From an uncultured Saprospiraceae bacterium (lineage in GTDB: Bacteria; Bacteroidota; Bacteroidia; Chitinophagales; Saprospiraceae): a stretch of 64,000 nt of DNA. Shown piece by piece: positions 9,336 to 19,158 of this stretch (position 1 is its first letter; every line of letters starts with the position of its first letter). The notes under the pieces are model-generated. The model worked only from the letters and a program-made list of their open reading frames with translations. It did no database searches and had not been told where the DNA came from. Position numbers and translations under genes: made by a program. The DNA is taken from assembly GCA_943788055.1 (NCBI GenBank), contig CALSOU010000002.1, positions 1 through 64,000 on the forward strand, read 5' to 3'.

Positions 9336-10463
9336 TTATAATGTTCCTCTCAATTCTTGTTCTCTTTCTATCGCTTCGAATAAAGCCTTAAAGTTCCCTT
9401 TCCCAAATGACTTGGCTCCCTTTCGTTGAATGATTTCGAAAAACATTGTTGGCCTTGCTTGAACTGGCTTTGTGAAAATCTGAAGTAAATAACCTTCATC
9501 ATCACGATCAACCAAAATTCCTAATTCCTTTAATGGCGCAATATCTTCGTCGATATGACCTACTCGATCTAGAACGGTATCATAATAAGTTCCGGGAACA
9601 CGCAAAAACTCAACTCCTCGATCTCTCAAAGCTGTTACGGTCTTTATTATATTATCAGTAGCGACTGCAATGTGTTGGACTCCTGGACCTTCATAAAAAT
9701 CAAGGTATTCTTCAATCTGAGATTTTTTCTTCCCATCTGCAGGTTCATTAATTGGAAATTTGATTCGTCCATTCCCATTACTCATCACTTTACTCATAAG
9801 AGCTGTGTAGTCAGTCGAAATATCATTGTCATCAAATGAAACTATCTGAGCAAAACCCATCACATCTTCGTAGAATTTAACCCAAGTGTTCATTTCTCCT
9901 AACTCAACATTTCCTACCATATGATCAACATACTTGAGTCCGATAGATGCTGGAGCGTAAGCTGGATTCCATTCTTTGAATCCAGGTAAGAATATCCCAT
10001 TATAGTCTTTTCTTTCAACGAAAACATGGACTGTCTCTCCATATGTGCAGATTCCAGATCGAACTACACTTCCTTGATTATCAGACTCTGTTTTCGGTTC
10101 CATGAATGACTTGGCACCTCTTTTCATTGCTTCTTTATACGCATAAGTTGCATCTTCAACCCATATAGCTGTGACCTTAACACCGTCTCCGTGTTTATCA
10201 ATATGCTCGCCGATTGATGTTCCACTTTTTAAAGGAGAAGTTAGCACTAGTCGAATTTTATCCTGCTCAACCACATAAGATTCAAAATCTCTATTTCCAG
10301 TTTCTAAACCCGCATAAGCTAAAGATTGAAATCCAAATGCAGATTTATAATAATAAGCAGCTTGTTTTGCATTACTGACATACAATTCCAAGTAATCTGT
10401 GCCAAGTAAAGGCATGAAATCTTGTGCTGCTTCGAACTCTTTCGGTAGGTGATCTGCTATCAT
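9336..10463 (-). CDS. hpd: 4-hydroxyphenylpyruvate dioxygenase
   Basis: Converts 4-hydroxyphenylpyruvate to homogentisate in tyrosine breakdown, using Fe(II) and O2. It has two glyoxalase-like halves. The iron ligands are visible as His181 (YVDHMVGN), His264 (GVQHIAVATDNI) and Glu343 (FFEIIQRKG), and the C-terminal GNFKALFEAIEREQ helix is the usual lid. At 375 residues the length is normal. A MarR gene lies 68 bases upstream on the same strand and may be cotranscribed with it. The next steps of the pathway (hmgA, fahA) are not in the window. The IS element sits 69 bases beyond its stop codon. Confidence 0.95.
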   Translation of the reverse strand: MIADHLPKEFEAAQDFMPLLGTDYLELYVSNAKQAAYYYKSAFGFQSLAYAGLETGNRDFESYVVEQDKIRLVLTSPLKSGTSIGEHIDKHGDGVKVTAIWVEDATYAYKEAMKRGAKSFMEPKTESDNQGSVVRSGICTYGETVHVFVERKDYNGIFLPGFKEWNPAYAPASIGLKYVDHMVGNVELGEMNTWVKFYEDVMGFAQIVSFDDNDISTDYTALMSKVMSNGNGRIKFPINEPADGKKKSQIEEYLDFYEGPGVQHIAVATDNIIKTVTALRDRGVEFLRVPGTYYDTVLDRVGHIDEDIAPLKELGILVDRDDEGYLLQIFTKPVQARPTMFFEIIQRKGAKSFGKGNFKALFEAIEREQELRGTL

Positions 10464-10531
10464 AATCTTTTCTCAATATTTTAAGTAGACTCAAAAGTAA
10501 AAAATAATATTATATTTAGTTGCATGTGCAA

Positions 10532-10969
10532 TCAATTGTCGGGCGACATATAATTCTGAAAGATATGTTCAAGCGTTTCAGAGAAACGTTTGGTCTGATC
10601 TGCATCCAAGCCGACTAGCCCTTGACGCCTAAGTTCGATGACAAGAGGTCGTACCTTGTCCATTAAAGCATCACCTTTTCGTGTGAGACAAATGTTTGTT
10701 GCTCGTTTATCTTGCTTATCAGAAGTCTTGTCAATCAAGCCTTTTTGGATCAGTCCATCTATTAATCTAGATATAGAAGGTGCATCTTTAAAGCTGATTT
10801 CAGCCAGTTGTTTTTGACTTAGCACGCCTTCTCTTTTCAAAATATCAATGATTACCCATTGTTCAGGTGTCAGGTCTACTCCATGCTCCTTGAAAAGCTG
10901 ATGAAATCTTAATTTGATCATACGCGTTGCACGTTCCATCATAAAACCTAAAGGGAGGCTTTCACTCAT
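10532..10969 (-). CDS. MarR family transcriptional regulator
   Basis: A 145-residue winged-helix repressor or activator. The wHTH is LSQKQLAEISFKDAPSISRL followed by the wing region (GLIDKTSDKQDKRATNICLT), flanked by long helices for dimerisation. Since hpd follows after 68 bases on the same strand, it may respond to an aromatic compound and control tyrosine catabolism; this is inference from position only. No clear operator palindrome was identified in the 220 bases upstream. Confidence 0.9.
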   Translation of the reverse strand: MSESLPLGFMMERATRMIKLRFHQLFKEHGVDLTPEQWVIIDILKREGVLSQKQLAEISFKDAPSISRLIDGLIQKGLIDKTSDKQDKRATNICLTRKGDALMDKVRPLVIELRRQGLVGLDADQTKRFSETLEHIFQNYMSPDN

Positions 10970-11201
10970 AGTTCACATATTTTTCGTAAAATACTAAAAG
11001 AACAAAAATATAGAAAGCTGAGGTGCATATAATAACTTCTCGGATCAAGTAATTGTAAAAATTGAAAACAGCTTGCAGTCCACAAGCATGCCAAATTGTT
11101 GCATTCAGCGAGTTATAGTCTTTAAGAAATCAATTTTATAAATCACTTTCAATTGATTTTCATAATTTGGAGTTTCACATAGGTCGCAAGAATTGACTAG
11201 C

Positions 11202-12695
11202 ATGAATTTTTGGAAAAATCCCGACGAAGAACTGACAAAGAAACAAACAGTTTACGGCTTTCTAATCATAATCTTAATTTCACTACTTTGCCACTTACCC
11301 TATTTCAGCATTGACCTTCAAGGCCATCATGGATGGAGAATAACGCAGACAGGATGGAACATTAGAAATTTTGTCCGTCATGACTTTAACATTTTTCATC
11401 CTCGAGTAAGTCATTTCAATAGTCAGTTTGAGGAGAATCTTTATCTATTTGAATTTCCTTTAATGCAATGGCTGATTGCTAGTGTACAGCGGATCACGGG
11501 GGAGTCCATATGGATCTTACGAGGATGCATGTTTATTATCGGCACATGGGGAATTATGGGGATGCTTCGTTTGGCAACCTTCACTTTTAGAAGAACCATC
11601 TGGTCATTGCTAACAACTTTCGCTTTTGCTTTTGGTCCTGTTTACTACTATTACATGATCAATCCCTTACCTGATGTTTTTGCATTGGCAAGTGGAATTT
11701 GGTTTATATACTTTGCGTTAGAATATTACGTAAACAACAAAAGACTTTCAATTTTTACTGCTGCTATCTGTTTGGCTATCAGCGTTCTAAGCAAGTTACC
11801 TTACATAATATTTACAATTATACCGATTTACTACTTTTTTACAGAGCAATTACAAGCTAAGAAGGTCTTGACAAAGCAGATTTTGGCTGCAGCTATCCTT
11901 TTGACATCGGTTATACCTGCTTTTTTCTGGTACAAGTATACACTCACCTTCTGGTCAGACATGCAGATTGTAACCGGATTGTTTGAGTCTACCATGTCAT
12001 TTGGTGAATTTTGGAAAATTTTCAGCTGGTATCTAAAAGAATACTTTCCTCGCGATTTACTCTCACCCATCTTGATGATTATGTTTTTAGCTGGTATTTA
12101 TTACCTCAAAAAGTCAACTTACAAAAAGGGATGGATCCATACATTGATTGGCATAACGATTTTCTATGTCATTTTTGAGTTCAAAGCGATCAAAACATCT
12201 CACGATTACTACCTGATGCCACTTCTCCCATGGATTTACATAACATTTGGGTTTGGGATTCGAGGGATTTGGAAAAACTGGAATTACGGGCGAATCATGG
12301 TCATTGTTCTCCTTGGACTTTCTCCGATATACAATCTTGTCTCTCTCAACAAATACTGGAGTGCTGCAAAAACACCATTAGGTAAAGATGCAGAACAACA
12401 TCGCCTAGTGCTCAAAAATGCGGTGCCAGATGACGCTCTGTGTATCATTCTAAACGACAGATCACATTTTATTTTCAGTTACCAAATTGACAAAATGGGA
12501 TTTGTATTTAAAGATGATGATTTACCTGCCGCATTTGTCAAGGATATGATTATCCGACAAGGTGCGGAGTACATGTATTCGGATTCGCGGATTGTAGACG
12601 AGCGAAAAGATATAGAGGTCTTTCTAGACTCTATAATTGTTAAAGCTGGTAATATTAAGGTTTGGAAATTAGTAGATAAGGAAGACTTGAAATAA
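11202..12695 (+). CDS. GT39-like integral membrane glycosyltransferase
   Basis: A protein of about 497 residues with some 10-12 hydrophobic segments and a soluble C-terminus of about 100 residues. The first loop carries HHGWRITQTGWNIRNF and the next FEFPLMQWLIASVQR, similar to the outer-face loops of dolichol/polyprenyl-phosphate-mannose type transferases (GT39/ArnT superfamily). Such enzymes move a sugar from a lipid carrier onto protein or lipid outside the inner membrane. An upstream TTG (11193) is in frame but ATG at 11202 is the better start. It is isolated and divergent from the MarR gene; the substrate is unknown. Confidence 0.65.
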   Translation: MNFWKNPDEELTKKQTVYGFLIIILISLLCHLPYFSIDLQGHHGWRITQTGWNIRNFVRHDFNIFHPRVSHFNSQFEENLYLFEFPLMQWLIASVQRITGESIWILRGCMFIIGTWGIMGMLRLATFTFRRTIWSLLTTFAFAFGPVYYYYMINPLPDVFALASGIWFIYFALEYYVNNKRLSIFTAAICLAISVLSKLPYIIFTIIPIYYFFTEQLQAKKVLTKQILAAAILLTSVIPAFFWYKYTLTFWSDMQIVTGLFESTMSFGEFWKIFSWYLKEYFPRDLLSPILMIMFLAGIYYLKKSTYKKGWIHTLIGITIFYVIFEFKAIKTSHDYYLMPLLPWIYITFGFGIRGIWKNWNYGRIMVIVLLGLSPIYNLVSLNKYWSAAKTPLGKDAEQHRLVLKNAVPDDALCIILNDRSHFIFSYQIDKMGFVFKDDDLPAAFVKDMIIRQGAEYMYSDSRIVDERKDIEVFLDSIIVKAGNIKVWKLVDKEDLK

Positions 12696-12887
12696 AAATT
12701 CTTGGGCGATGCGACTGCATGAAGATAAACTCAAAAAGTGATCAAAAATGCAATACTCAAAATTCAGATAGCACCGATGAAAGGGCAGTCGTCGGCGACT
12801 TTCGGAGTTCGCTAAAGCTCCGTACTACTCGCCTAGCTCGTCGTACCAAGTCCTACAGATTCCTATCGCGGGAATACTAGATTTCAG

Positions 12888-14657
12888 CTACAGCTTCACA
12901 AACTTACCTACTTGTACAATCTCATCGTTTGAGCGATGCATAAGAACATAACTACCAGGTTGCCATGATCTTAAGTCAACTCGTAAGTGACCTGACTGAT
13001 AATCCTCTTCCCAGATTAATTGTCCTAGCATATTGTAGGCTTGCATAGTTCCAACTGAATTAAAACGATTGCTATATGTAATATACAGATAATTGTCTGC
13101 AGGATTTGGATAGATAGCAAAAGAATCAGCACTTTGCTCGACAGTTGATGTCCAAGTAGATGCGGCATTTACAGCCGCTAGTGCATCTATACGTCCGTGG
13201 CCTGCTATAAAATTCGGTACCTGATCAGCAACAATTCCGTCACATGCTCGCGGATCTTTTACAGGAACAGCTGTCTCTTTTAAGATATTTTGAATTTCTT
13301 CGACTCTCCCCTTCAGTTCCGGATTTGCATCCAACATTAAAGCAACAGCACCTGCTACATGAGGTCCTGCCATACTTGTACCTGACCATGTACCAAAACC
13401 ATCCAAAATAATGCTCTTAACATCCACTCCCGGAGCTACAAGGTCAGGTTTCCATCTGCCACTACCATCGATAGTGACAGGACCATAACTACTGAAATGA
13501 GCTACAGAATCTACTTGATTACTGGCACCTACTACAAACGACGATTCAAACATTGAAGCAGGTCTATCAATACTAGAGCACCCTTGCGAACCGTCATTTC
13601 CAGCTGAAACTACGACCACTATTCCGGCAGCTACCAAATTGTCTATAACCGTTTCCATAAACATCCAATTATCTGGATTGCAACCTTCAATCTCTGGACA
13701 ACCCCATGAATTGGCAATCACATGTGGGGACTTTGAAGGATCGGGCAAATCATCATCTAGGTCTGTTGGTGCCAAAAACCATTCGAAGCATTCTGTGTAT
13801 GTCGAAGGACTCCCCCAACCTCTATCCATATTTCTACAACCGATCCATTGTGCTTTTGGAGCTACTCCTATCTTTATTTCCGGATCATTCCCAACCATCG
13901 TTCCCATTGTATGAGTTCCGTGATTATGATCATCACAAGGTATATCACTGTCTAGCCCACAAGGATTATTGGCAGGATCATCATCTGGATCATTATGAAG
14001 TGGATTTAAATAATGGATGGCATCGTGCCAATTATAACTATGTTCGTAATTGGCTCCGTCAAAACCTCTGTAATTTCCATTGATAAAGGGGTTATCAAAA
14101 TCGTAACCTGTATCTTGTCCAGCGACTACAACACCCTCTCCTTCTGTACCTAGTTCCCAGACTTTGTCAGCCTGAATTTGACTTACGCCCCACTCTATCT
14201 CTTCACGATTAATCGACTGTCCGCGATCATAGACTTGAAGTTGACTCGACTGGTCAAGAAGAATTGATTTTATTCCTTTGATTGCCTTAATCTCGTGTAA
14301 CTGCTTCTTAGTCAAAATTGTTTTCACGCCATTAAAAACGAAGTAGGGCTGATATTGAATCGATTCCTTTTTAAAATATGCTATAAGACTTTTCTGATCT
14401 TTCTTGGCAACTGCTTGCAAATTCTGAAATACAAACTTCCCTTTGGATTCTTTGTCCCAACTCTTAATAAACTCAGGAGCTTTCCACTGGTTCTTCATCA
14501 CAACAATACACGACTGCTCTTCTTGCACTTCAAAACCTTTTGATACATCCGAAGATATGAATGTGCCTTGCCCAAACGAGTTCTGTGTGAAGAGTAGTAA
14601 GCACGAAAGTGCTAAGCTACAAACCTTAGATAAATTCCTGCTCTCACCCATTCCCAT
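12888..14657 (-). CDS. Secreted subtilisin-like serine protease (S8) with T9SS sorting domain
   Basis: Extracellular or surface-bound protease. A signal peptide (to about residue 30, ending SFGQ) is followed by a propeptide and a subtilase domain with Asp182 (QDTGYD), His246 (HNHGTHTMG), the oxyanion Asn354 (SAGND) and Ser428 (WSGTSMAGPHVAG). The last 80 residues (from SFAIYPNPADN to IVQVGKFVKL) form a type A T9SS C-terminal sorting domain, which directs export through the outer membrane and anchoring. All catalytic residues are present. The gene stands alone. Two further T9SS proteases lie at 25-28 kb. Confidence 0.93.
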   Translation of the reverse strand: MGMGESRNLSKVCSLALSCLLLFTQNSFGQGTFISSDVSKGFEVQEEQSCIVVMKNQWKAPEFIKSWDKESKGKFVFQNLQAVAKKDQKSLIAYFKKESIQYQPYFVFNGVKTILTKKQLHEIKAIKGIKSILLDQSSQLQVYDRGQSINREEIEWGVSQIQADKVWELGTEGEGVVVAGQDTGYDFDNPFINGNYRGFDGANYEHSYNWHDAIHYLNPLHNDPDDDPANNPCGLDSDIPCDDHNHGTHTMGTMVGNDPEIKIGVAPKAQWIGCRNMDRGWGSPSTYTECFEWFLAPTDLDDDLPDPSKSPHVIANSWGCPEIEGCNPDNWMFMETVIDNLVAAGIVVVVSAGNDGSQGCSSIDRPASMFESSFVVGASNQVDSVAHFSSYGPVTIDGSGRWKPDLVAPGVDVKSIILDGFGTWSGTSMAGPHVAGAVALMLDANPELKGRVEEIQNILKETAVPVKDPRACDGIVADQVPNFIAGHGRIDALAAVNAASTWTSTVEQSADSFAIYPNPADNYLYITYSNRFNSVGTMQAYNMLGQLIWEEDYQSGHLRVDLRSWQPGSYVLMHRSNDEIVQVGKFVKL

Positions 14658-14804
14658 ACTTATAAATTTTGATTCATAAATCTAGCTTTTTAATAGTTCA
14701 AAAGCAAATCAATGTAGTCCATTTGTCCGCAAATCAAAAATGGCCTGATAGCGAACTACCAAACCATTTATCTATTCTTAATGAAACTGAATATTAAAGA
14801 CTTC

Positions 14805-16715
14805 TTATTTGTCTTCTACCTCTTCAAATTCCACATCTGTAACATCTTCTGTATCAGATCCAACATCAGCGTTTCCGCCATCAGCACCTGGAGTAGCTCC
14901 CGCACCTGCATCTTGCCCTTCTTGATACATTTCTTGACTTGCATCTTGCCAAGCAGCATTGAGCTCTGCCATCGAAGAATCAATCTTATCCATGTCTTGA
15001 AGCTTATGAGCTTCTTTCAATTCGTCAGCGGCTTTCTGGATTCTAGCTTTCTTCTCTTCAGGAAGCTTTTCACCATACTCCGTCAACTGCTTTTCAGTTT
15101 GGAAAACTAATGCATCAGCTTCGTTCAACTTGGAAGCTTTTTCTTTTGCTGCTTTATCAGCTTCAGAATTAGCTTCTGCTTCAGCCTTCATTCTTGCGAT
15201 TTCCTCATCAGACAATCCTGTTGATGCTTCGATTCTAATATTTTGCTCTTTTCCTGTCCCTTTATCCTTAGCGTGTACACTCAAGATACCATTAGCATCA
15301 ATGTCAAAAGTCACTTCAACTTGAGGAACGCCTCTTGGTGCCGGTGGGATACCGTCAAGGATAAATCGACCAATTGATCTGTTATCTCTTGCCATCGTTC
15401 TTTCTCCTTGAAGAATATGAATCTCAACAGAAGGCTGATTATCAGCTGCTGTAGAGTACACTTTTGATTTCTTCATTGGAATTGTTGAATTAGCCTCAAT
15501 TACAACATCATAGATATTGTTCATGGTTTCGATACCCAAAGACAAAGGAATGACATCTAGTAGAAGTACATCTTGTACATCTCCACTAAGTACACCACCT
15601 TGGATAGCTGCACCAACAGCAACAACTTCATCCGGATTTACTGAACGGTTTGGAGCTTTTCCAAAGAAAGACTCTACTGCCGCTTGAATTGCAGGAATAC
15701 GTGTTGAACCACCAACCAAAATAATTTCATCAATATCAGACTTTGAAAGTCCAGCATCTTTTAGTGCATCCTGACAAGGTTTCAATGTTCTTTTTATCAA
15801 TGAATCTGCTAATTGTTCGAACTTAGCACGAGACAACTTAATTACTAAGTGTTTTGGTACTCCATCTACAGCGGTCACATATGGTAGATTAATTTCAGTC
15901 TCTTCTGCGCTTGAAAGCTCTATTTTAGCTTTTTCAGCTGCCTCCTTTAATCTCTGAAGAGCCATTGGATCTTTTCTAAGATCAATATTCTCTTGCTCTT
16001 TGAATGAATCAGCTAACCAATCAATAATGACTTGGTCAAAGTCATCACCACCTAAGTGTGTATCTCCATTTGTAGACTTCACTTCAAATACTCCATCTCC
16101 TAATTCAAGGATCGAAATATCGAAAGTACCACCACCAAGGTCAAAAACAGCAATTGTTGAATCTTCTTGCTTTTTATCAAGTCCATAAGCCAAAGCTGCT
16201 GCAGTCGGCTCATTGATTATTCGTGAAATCTTAAGACCTGCAATTTCACCTGCTTCCTTTGTTGCTTGACGCTGAGCATCATTGAAATATGCTGGAACGG
16301 TTACTACCGCTTCTGTAACTTCACTTCCCAAAAAGTCTTCGGCAGTTTTCTTCATTTTTTGAAGAACCATAGCTGAAATCTCTTGAGGTGTATATTTACG
16401 ATCATCAATTGCTACACGTACTGTGTCATTATCTCCTTTTACTACTTTGTAAGCAGTTCTTCCTGCTTCTACAGTAACTTCACCATAACGATTACCCATG
16501 AATCGCTTAATTGAAGACACTGTTCTAGTAGGATTTGTAATCGCCTGTCTTTTCGCAGGATCACCAATTTTTCTTTCTCCATTATCTAGAAAAGCCACAA
16601 CAGATGGTGTTGTTCTTTTTCCTTCTTGATTGGGGATGACAACTGGCTCGTTACCTTCCATTACGGCAACGCAGGAATTTGTTGTTCCTAAGTCAATACC
16701 TATAATTTTACCCAT
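14805..16715 (-). CDS. dnaK: Chaperone DnaK (Hsp70)
   Basis: ATP-driven chaperone. The N-terminus has [17 protein letters not shown], then the phosphate loop [16 protein letters not shown] and [13 protein letters not shown]. The substrate-binding domain includes [15 protein letters not shown], and the helical lid ends in an acidic tail ([13 protein letters not shown]). The length of 636 residues is normal. No dnaJ or grpE adjoins it, and no CIRCE element was seen upstream (16716-16830). The Gly/Ala-rich linker [16 protein letters not shown] before the tail is usual. Confidence 0.98.
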   Translation of the reverse strand: MGKIIGIDLGTTNSCVAVMEGNEPVVIPNQEGKRTTPSVVAFLDNGERKIGDPAKRQAITNPTRTVSSIKRFMGNRYGEVTVEAGRTAYKVVKGDNDTVRVAIDDRKYTPQEISAMVLQKMKKTAEDFLGSEVTEAVVTVPAYFNDAQRQATKEAGEIAGLKISRIINEPTAAALAYGLDKKQEDSTIAVFDLGGGTFDISILELGDGVFEVKSTNGDTHLGGDDFDQVIIDWLADSFKEQENIDLRKDPMALQRLKEAAEKAKIELSSAEETEINLPYVTAVDGVPKHLVIKLSRAKFEQLADSLIKRTLKPCQDALKDAGLSKSDIDEIILVGGSTRIPAIQAAVESFFGKAPNRSVNPDEVVAVGAAIQGGVLSGDVQDVLLLDVIPLSLGIETMNNIYDVVIEANSTIPMKKSKVYSTAADNQPSVEIHILQGERTMARDNRSIGRFILDGIPPAPRGVPQVEVTFDIDANGILSVHAKDKGTGKEQNIRIEASTGLSDEEIARMKAEAEANSEADKAAKEKASKLNEADALVFQTEKQLTEYGEKLPEEKKARIQKAADELKEAHKLQDMDKIDSSMAELNAAWQDASQEMYQEGQDAGAGATPGADGGNADVGSDTEDVTDVEFEEVEDK

Positions 16716-16833
16716 TTTTATTTAGATTTTTTGTGTTTCTGAATGAATTATACAAATAGTATGTCAATATATGTGCCAATAGACCATAGAGTGACATTTT
16801 ATCAAGATGCTTGAAATAATGTCTTTATTCCAT

Positions 16834-16870
16834 AAAAAAATGCTGACATTTCGTCAGAATGTCAGCATTT
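16834..16870 (-). terminator. Rho-independent terminator after the 16900-17916 lipoprotein gene
   Basis: On the minus strand AATGCTGACATT pairs with AATGTCAGCATT around a seven-base loop and is followed by seven T. It lies 30 bases past the stop of the lipoprotein gene and separates it from dnaK. Confidence 0.85.
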
Positions 16871-16899
16871 GTTATGTCTTAATAAACAGATTTGTCAGC

Positions 16900-17916
16900 C
16901 TAATTGAATCCTAAATCTTTCGTAAACTGCCCAAATCTGAGACTATCCACAGTGGAATTTGAAAGGAATACGTTTCTTACGTACTGCACATTTCGCTCAG
17001 CAATCAATCCTAACCCTTCCGAAAGGTTAGTGTAAGGCGGAATTGGCTGAGAAGATGTAATACCTGTATTTGCATTTATAAAATCTAAGTACTTGACAAG
17101 CTCCTCGCCGCTGTATACAAACTCAGCGTCCATATACTCAAATGTCCTTACGTACTTCTCGTCTTTTTCTAGATTAGACCCCATAAACTTATAAAACTCT
17201 ATTCCAGGAATTGAAAGAATACTCTCATCTCTGACCTCTCCTAGTCTCCAACGTATTACTTTGGGTTCAAATTCTGGCTCTTCATCTAACAAATTGGCTT
17301 CCTCGTAGTGAATTATATAATTTACAGAATATAAAACTGCAGGATTATTACCGAAATTAGCCCACTGAATTCTATAGTCAGCTTGTGTCGGTATATTAAT
17401 ATTTGCACTTGGTTTTGGAGTAGAGATCAAAAGTGTATCTAACAAATTAATTGATGCAGTAACTGGCTCATCTCCTTCCTCACGCTGCAATTCGAAAGTT
17501 ACACGGTCACCTGGTCTAAAATCTGTTTCTGACCCAATGTGATAGTATATAAAATTGGGATCGGTTAAGAAAAAACCTTCAGCACGGTTAAAACCTAGTG
17601 TTTTTGCATCTACTTGATCCAAAACGAAACTAGTGTTCTGAGTTTCGTTTACAAGTCTGACGACTGCATTTGGATAATAAAGTGAATCTGCAATCTGCGC
17701 AATCTCAGAAGCAGGCCTTAGCGGATCAATAAAGCCTCTTTCAACTCTGATAAACTGTTCATTAGTTGTTGAAGACAACAAGGCATAGGCCACTGGAACA
17801 TCTGCACCCGGTTCAACTAGATTCAATGTATTGTCACATGAACTTAGAAAATACATACATCCAAACAGCAAAATTGATGCTTTTAAGTATGAAGTTATGT
17901 TTTGTATTTTTTTCAT
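16900..17916 (-). CDS. Lipoprotein of unknown function, DUF4249-like style
   Basis: A 338-residue protein with a lipoprotein signal (LLFGCMYFLSSC, lipid Cys27). The mature part is rich in beta-strands, and its opening (ADVPVAYALLSSTTNEQFIRVERGF) resembles the pattern of Bacteroidetes DUF4249-type lipoproteins that partner TonB-dependent receptors, but the match is not strong enough to assign. No receptor gene is next to it. A TAnnTTTG promoter box ends four bases before the ATG and a strong terminator follows the gene, so it is a single-gene unit, perhaps with a leaderless mRNA. Confidence 0.7.
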   Translation of the reverse strand: MKKIQNITSYLKASILLFGCMYFLSSCDNTLNLVEPGADVPVAYALLSSTTNEQFIRVERGFIDPLRPASEIAQIADSLYYPNAVVRLVNETQNTSFVLDQVDAKTLGFNRAEGFFLTDPNFIYYHIGSETDFRPGDRVTFELQREEGDEPVTASINLLDTLLISTPKPSANINIPTQADYRIQWANFGNNPAVLYSVNYIIHYEEANLLDEEPEFEPKVIRWRLGEVRDESILSIPGIEFYKFMGSNLEKDEKYVRTFEYMDAEFVYSGEELVKYLDFINANTGITSSQPIPPYTNLSEGLGLIAERNVQYVRNVFLSNSTVDSLRFGQFTKDLGFN

Positions 17917-17920
17917 CCTG

Positions 17921-17928
17921 CAAATGTA
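17921..17928 (-). promoter_or_regulatory. Bacteroidetes -7 promoter box TACATTTG
   Basis: TACATTTG fits the consensus TAnnTTTG. It ends only four bases upstream of the lipoprotein start codon (17916), so transcription would begin at or very near the ATG, giving a leaderless message. Confidence 0.55.
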
Positions 17929-18013
17929 ACGCTTATAACTAATAACTATGTCTTTCTAAAACGGATTATCCCGATCATTTCTTCATGAAAAGTCACATTG
18001 AATACATGTGTTG

Positions 18014-19094
18014 CTATTCAGGATTCCAAGTTAGGTAGGCTTTGAGGAATCCTTCGAGATCACCATCTAGAACCGCGTCCGTATTATTATTTGAAAAATT
18101 AGTTCGATGATCCTTCACTCTTCGATCATCCAACACATAAGATCGGATTTGAGATCCCCATTCATTTTTCATTTTCCCTGCCTCAATTTTCTGCTTCTCA
18201 AGTCTTCTTCGTTCTAGTTCAGCTTCGTACAATCTTGATTTAAGCATCACGATTGCTTTCTCTCTATTAAGATGTTGAGATCTCTCTTCTTGACATTCTA
18301 CGACGATTCCAGAAGGTAAATGTCTTACTCGCACAGCAGACTCAGTTTTATTTACATGCTGCCCTCCTGCTCCACTTGCCCTAAATGTATCCCAATCAAG
18401 ATCTGCTGGATTGACATCGATTTCAATTCGATTATCGATTAAGGGATGTACAAAAACTGATGCAAAAGATGTCATCCTTTTTCCTTGAGAATTGAATGGG
18501 CTTACCCTTACGAGCCTATGAACTCCATTTTCGCCTTTTAGCATACCAAATCCGTAATCACCTTGAATTTCAATAGATACAGACTTGATTCCTGCAACGT
18601 CACCAGAAACTTCATTAAGAATGGAGGTCTTATAATCATTCTTTTCAGCCCACATAAGATACATACGTCTAAGCATGTCAGCCCAATCGCAAGCTTCTGT
18701 ACCCCCTGCTCCTGCATTTATTTCCAAAATACAGGAAAGCTCATCTTCCTCTTGATCCATTGCTGTCCGGAACTCAACATCTTCAAATAACTCTACTGTT
18801 GTGTTGAATTTTTCATCCATTTCTGCTTCTGAAATATCTCCAGCTCGAAAAAACTCATCAAAGACTTCAAGTTCATCAAGTTTCTCCTTCAGTGCATCGT
18901 ACTTACTTATCCAATTCTTATGCGTTTTTATTATACGCATGATTTCCTCAGCACGTTTGGAATCCTCCCAAAAAGTAGGATCAACGGTTAATTGTTCATA
19001 CTCTTCAAGCTCTATTGATCGTTTTTCTACGTCAAAGATAGCCCTTCAAGTGGGCTAGCCTATTGGTTAAATCCTTAAACTGATCTGTTGTCAT
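18014..19094 (-). CDS. prfB: Peptide chain release factor 2, with programmed +1 frameshift
   Basis: RF2 ends translation at UGA and UAA. The gene starts at ATG 19094; 20 codons (ending HLKGYL) are followed by TGA (19032-19034) inside CTT TGA C, where ribosomes shift +1 to read GAC and continue to 18014, giving 359 residues. The sequence AAGGGCTATCTTTGAC closely matches the known prfB recoding site, including the Shine-Dalgarno-like stimulator. The main part has the stop-recognition tripeptide SPF in VRVSPFNSQGKR and the catalytic GGQ in RASGAGGQHVNK. Low RF2 levels promote the shift, so synthesis is self-regulated. Starting at 18940 would lose about 50 residues. Confidence 0.96.
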
Positions 19095-19101
19095 AGTATC
19101 G

Positions 19102-19139
19102 AAATAAAATAGCTGGTATCACATATGTCATACCAGCTA
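19102..19139 (-). terminator. Terminator between the FKBP gene and prfB
   Basis: On the minus strand TAGCTGGTAT pairs perfectly with ATACCAGCTA around a ten-base loop, followed by TTTTATTT. It lies 20 bases after the FKBP stop and directly before the prfB start. Confidence 0.85.
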
Positions 19140-19158
19140 CCAAAAACTAATTTTACGA

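Noticed and set aside
12780-12890. Less AT-rich stretch with a short hairpin between the GT39-like gene and the S8 protease
   Set aside because: The hairpin (CGGAG/CTCCG) lacks a T run and no RNA family or coding pattern was recognised.
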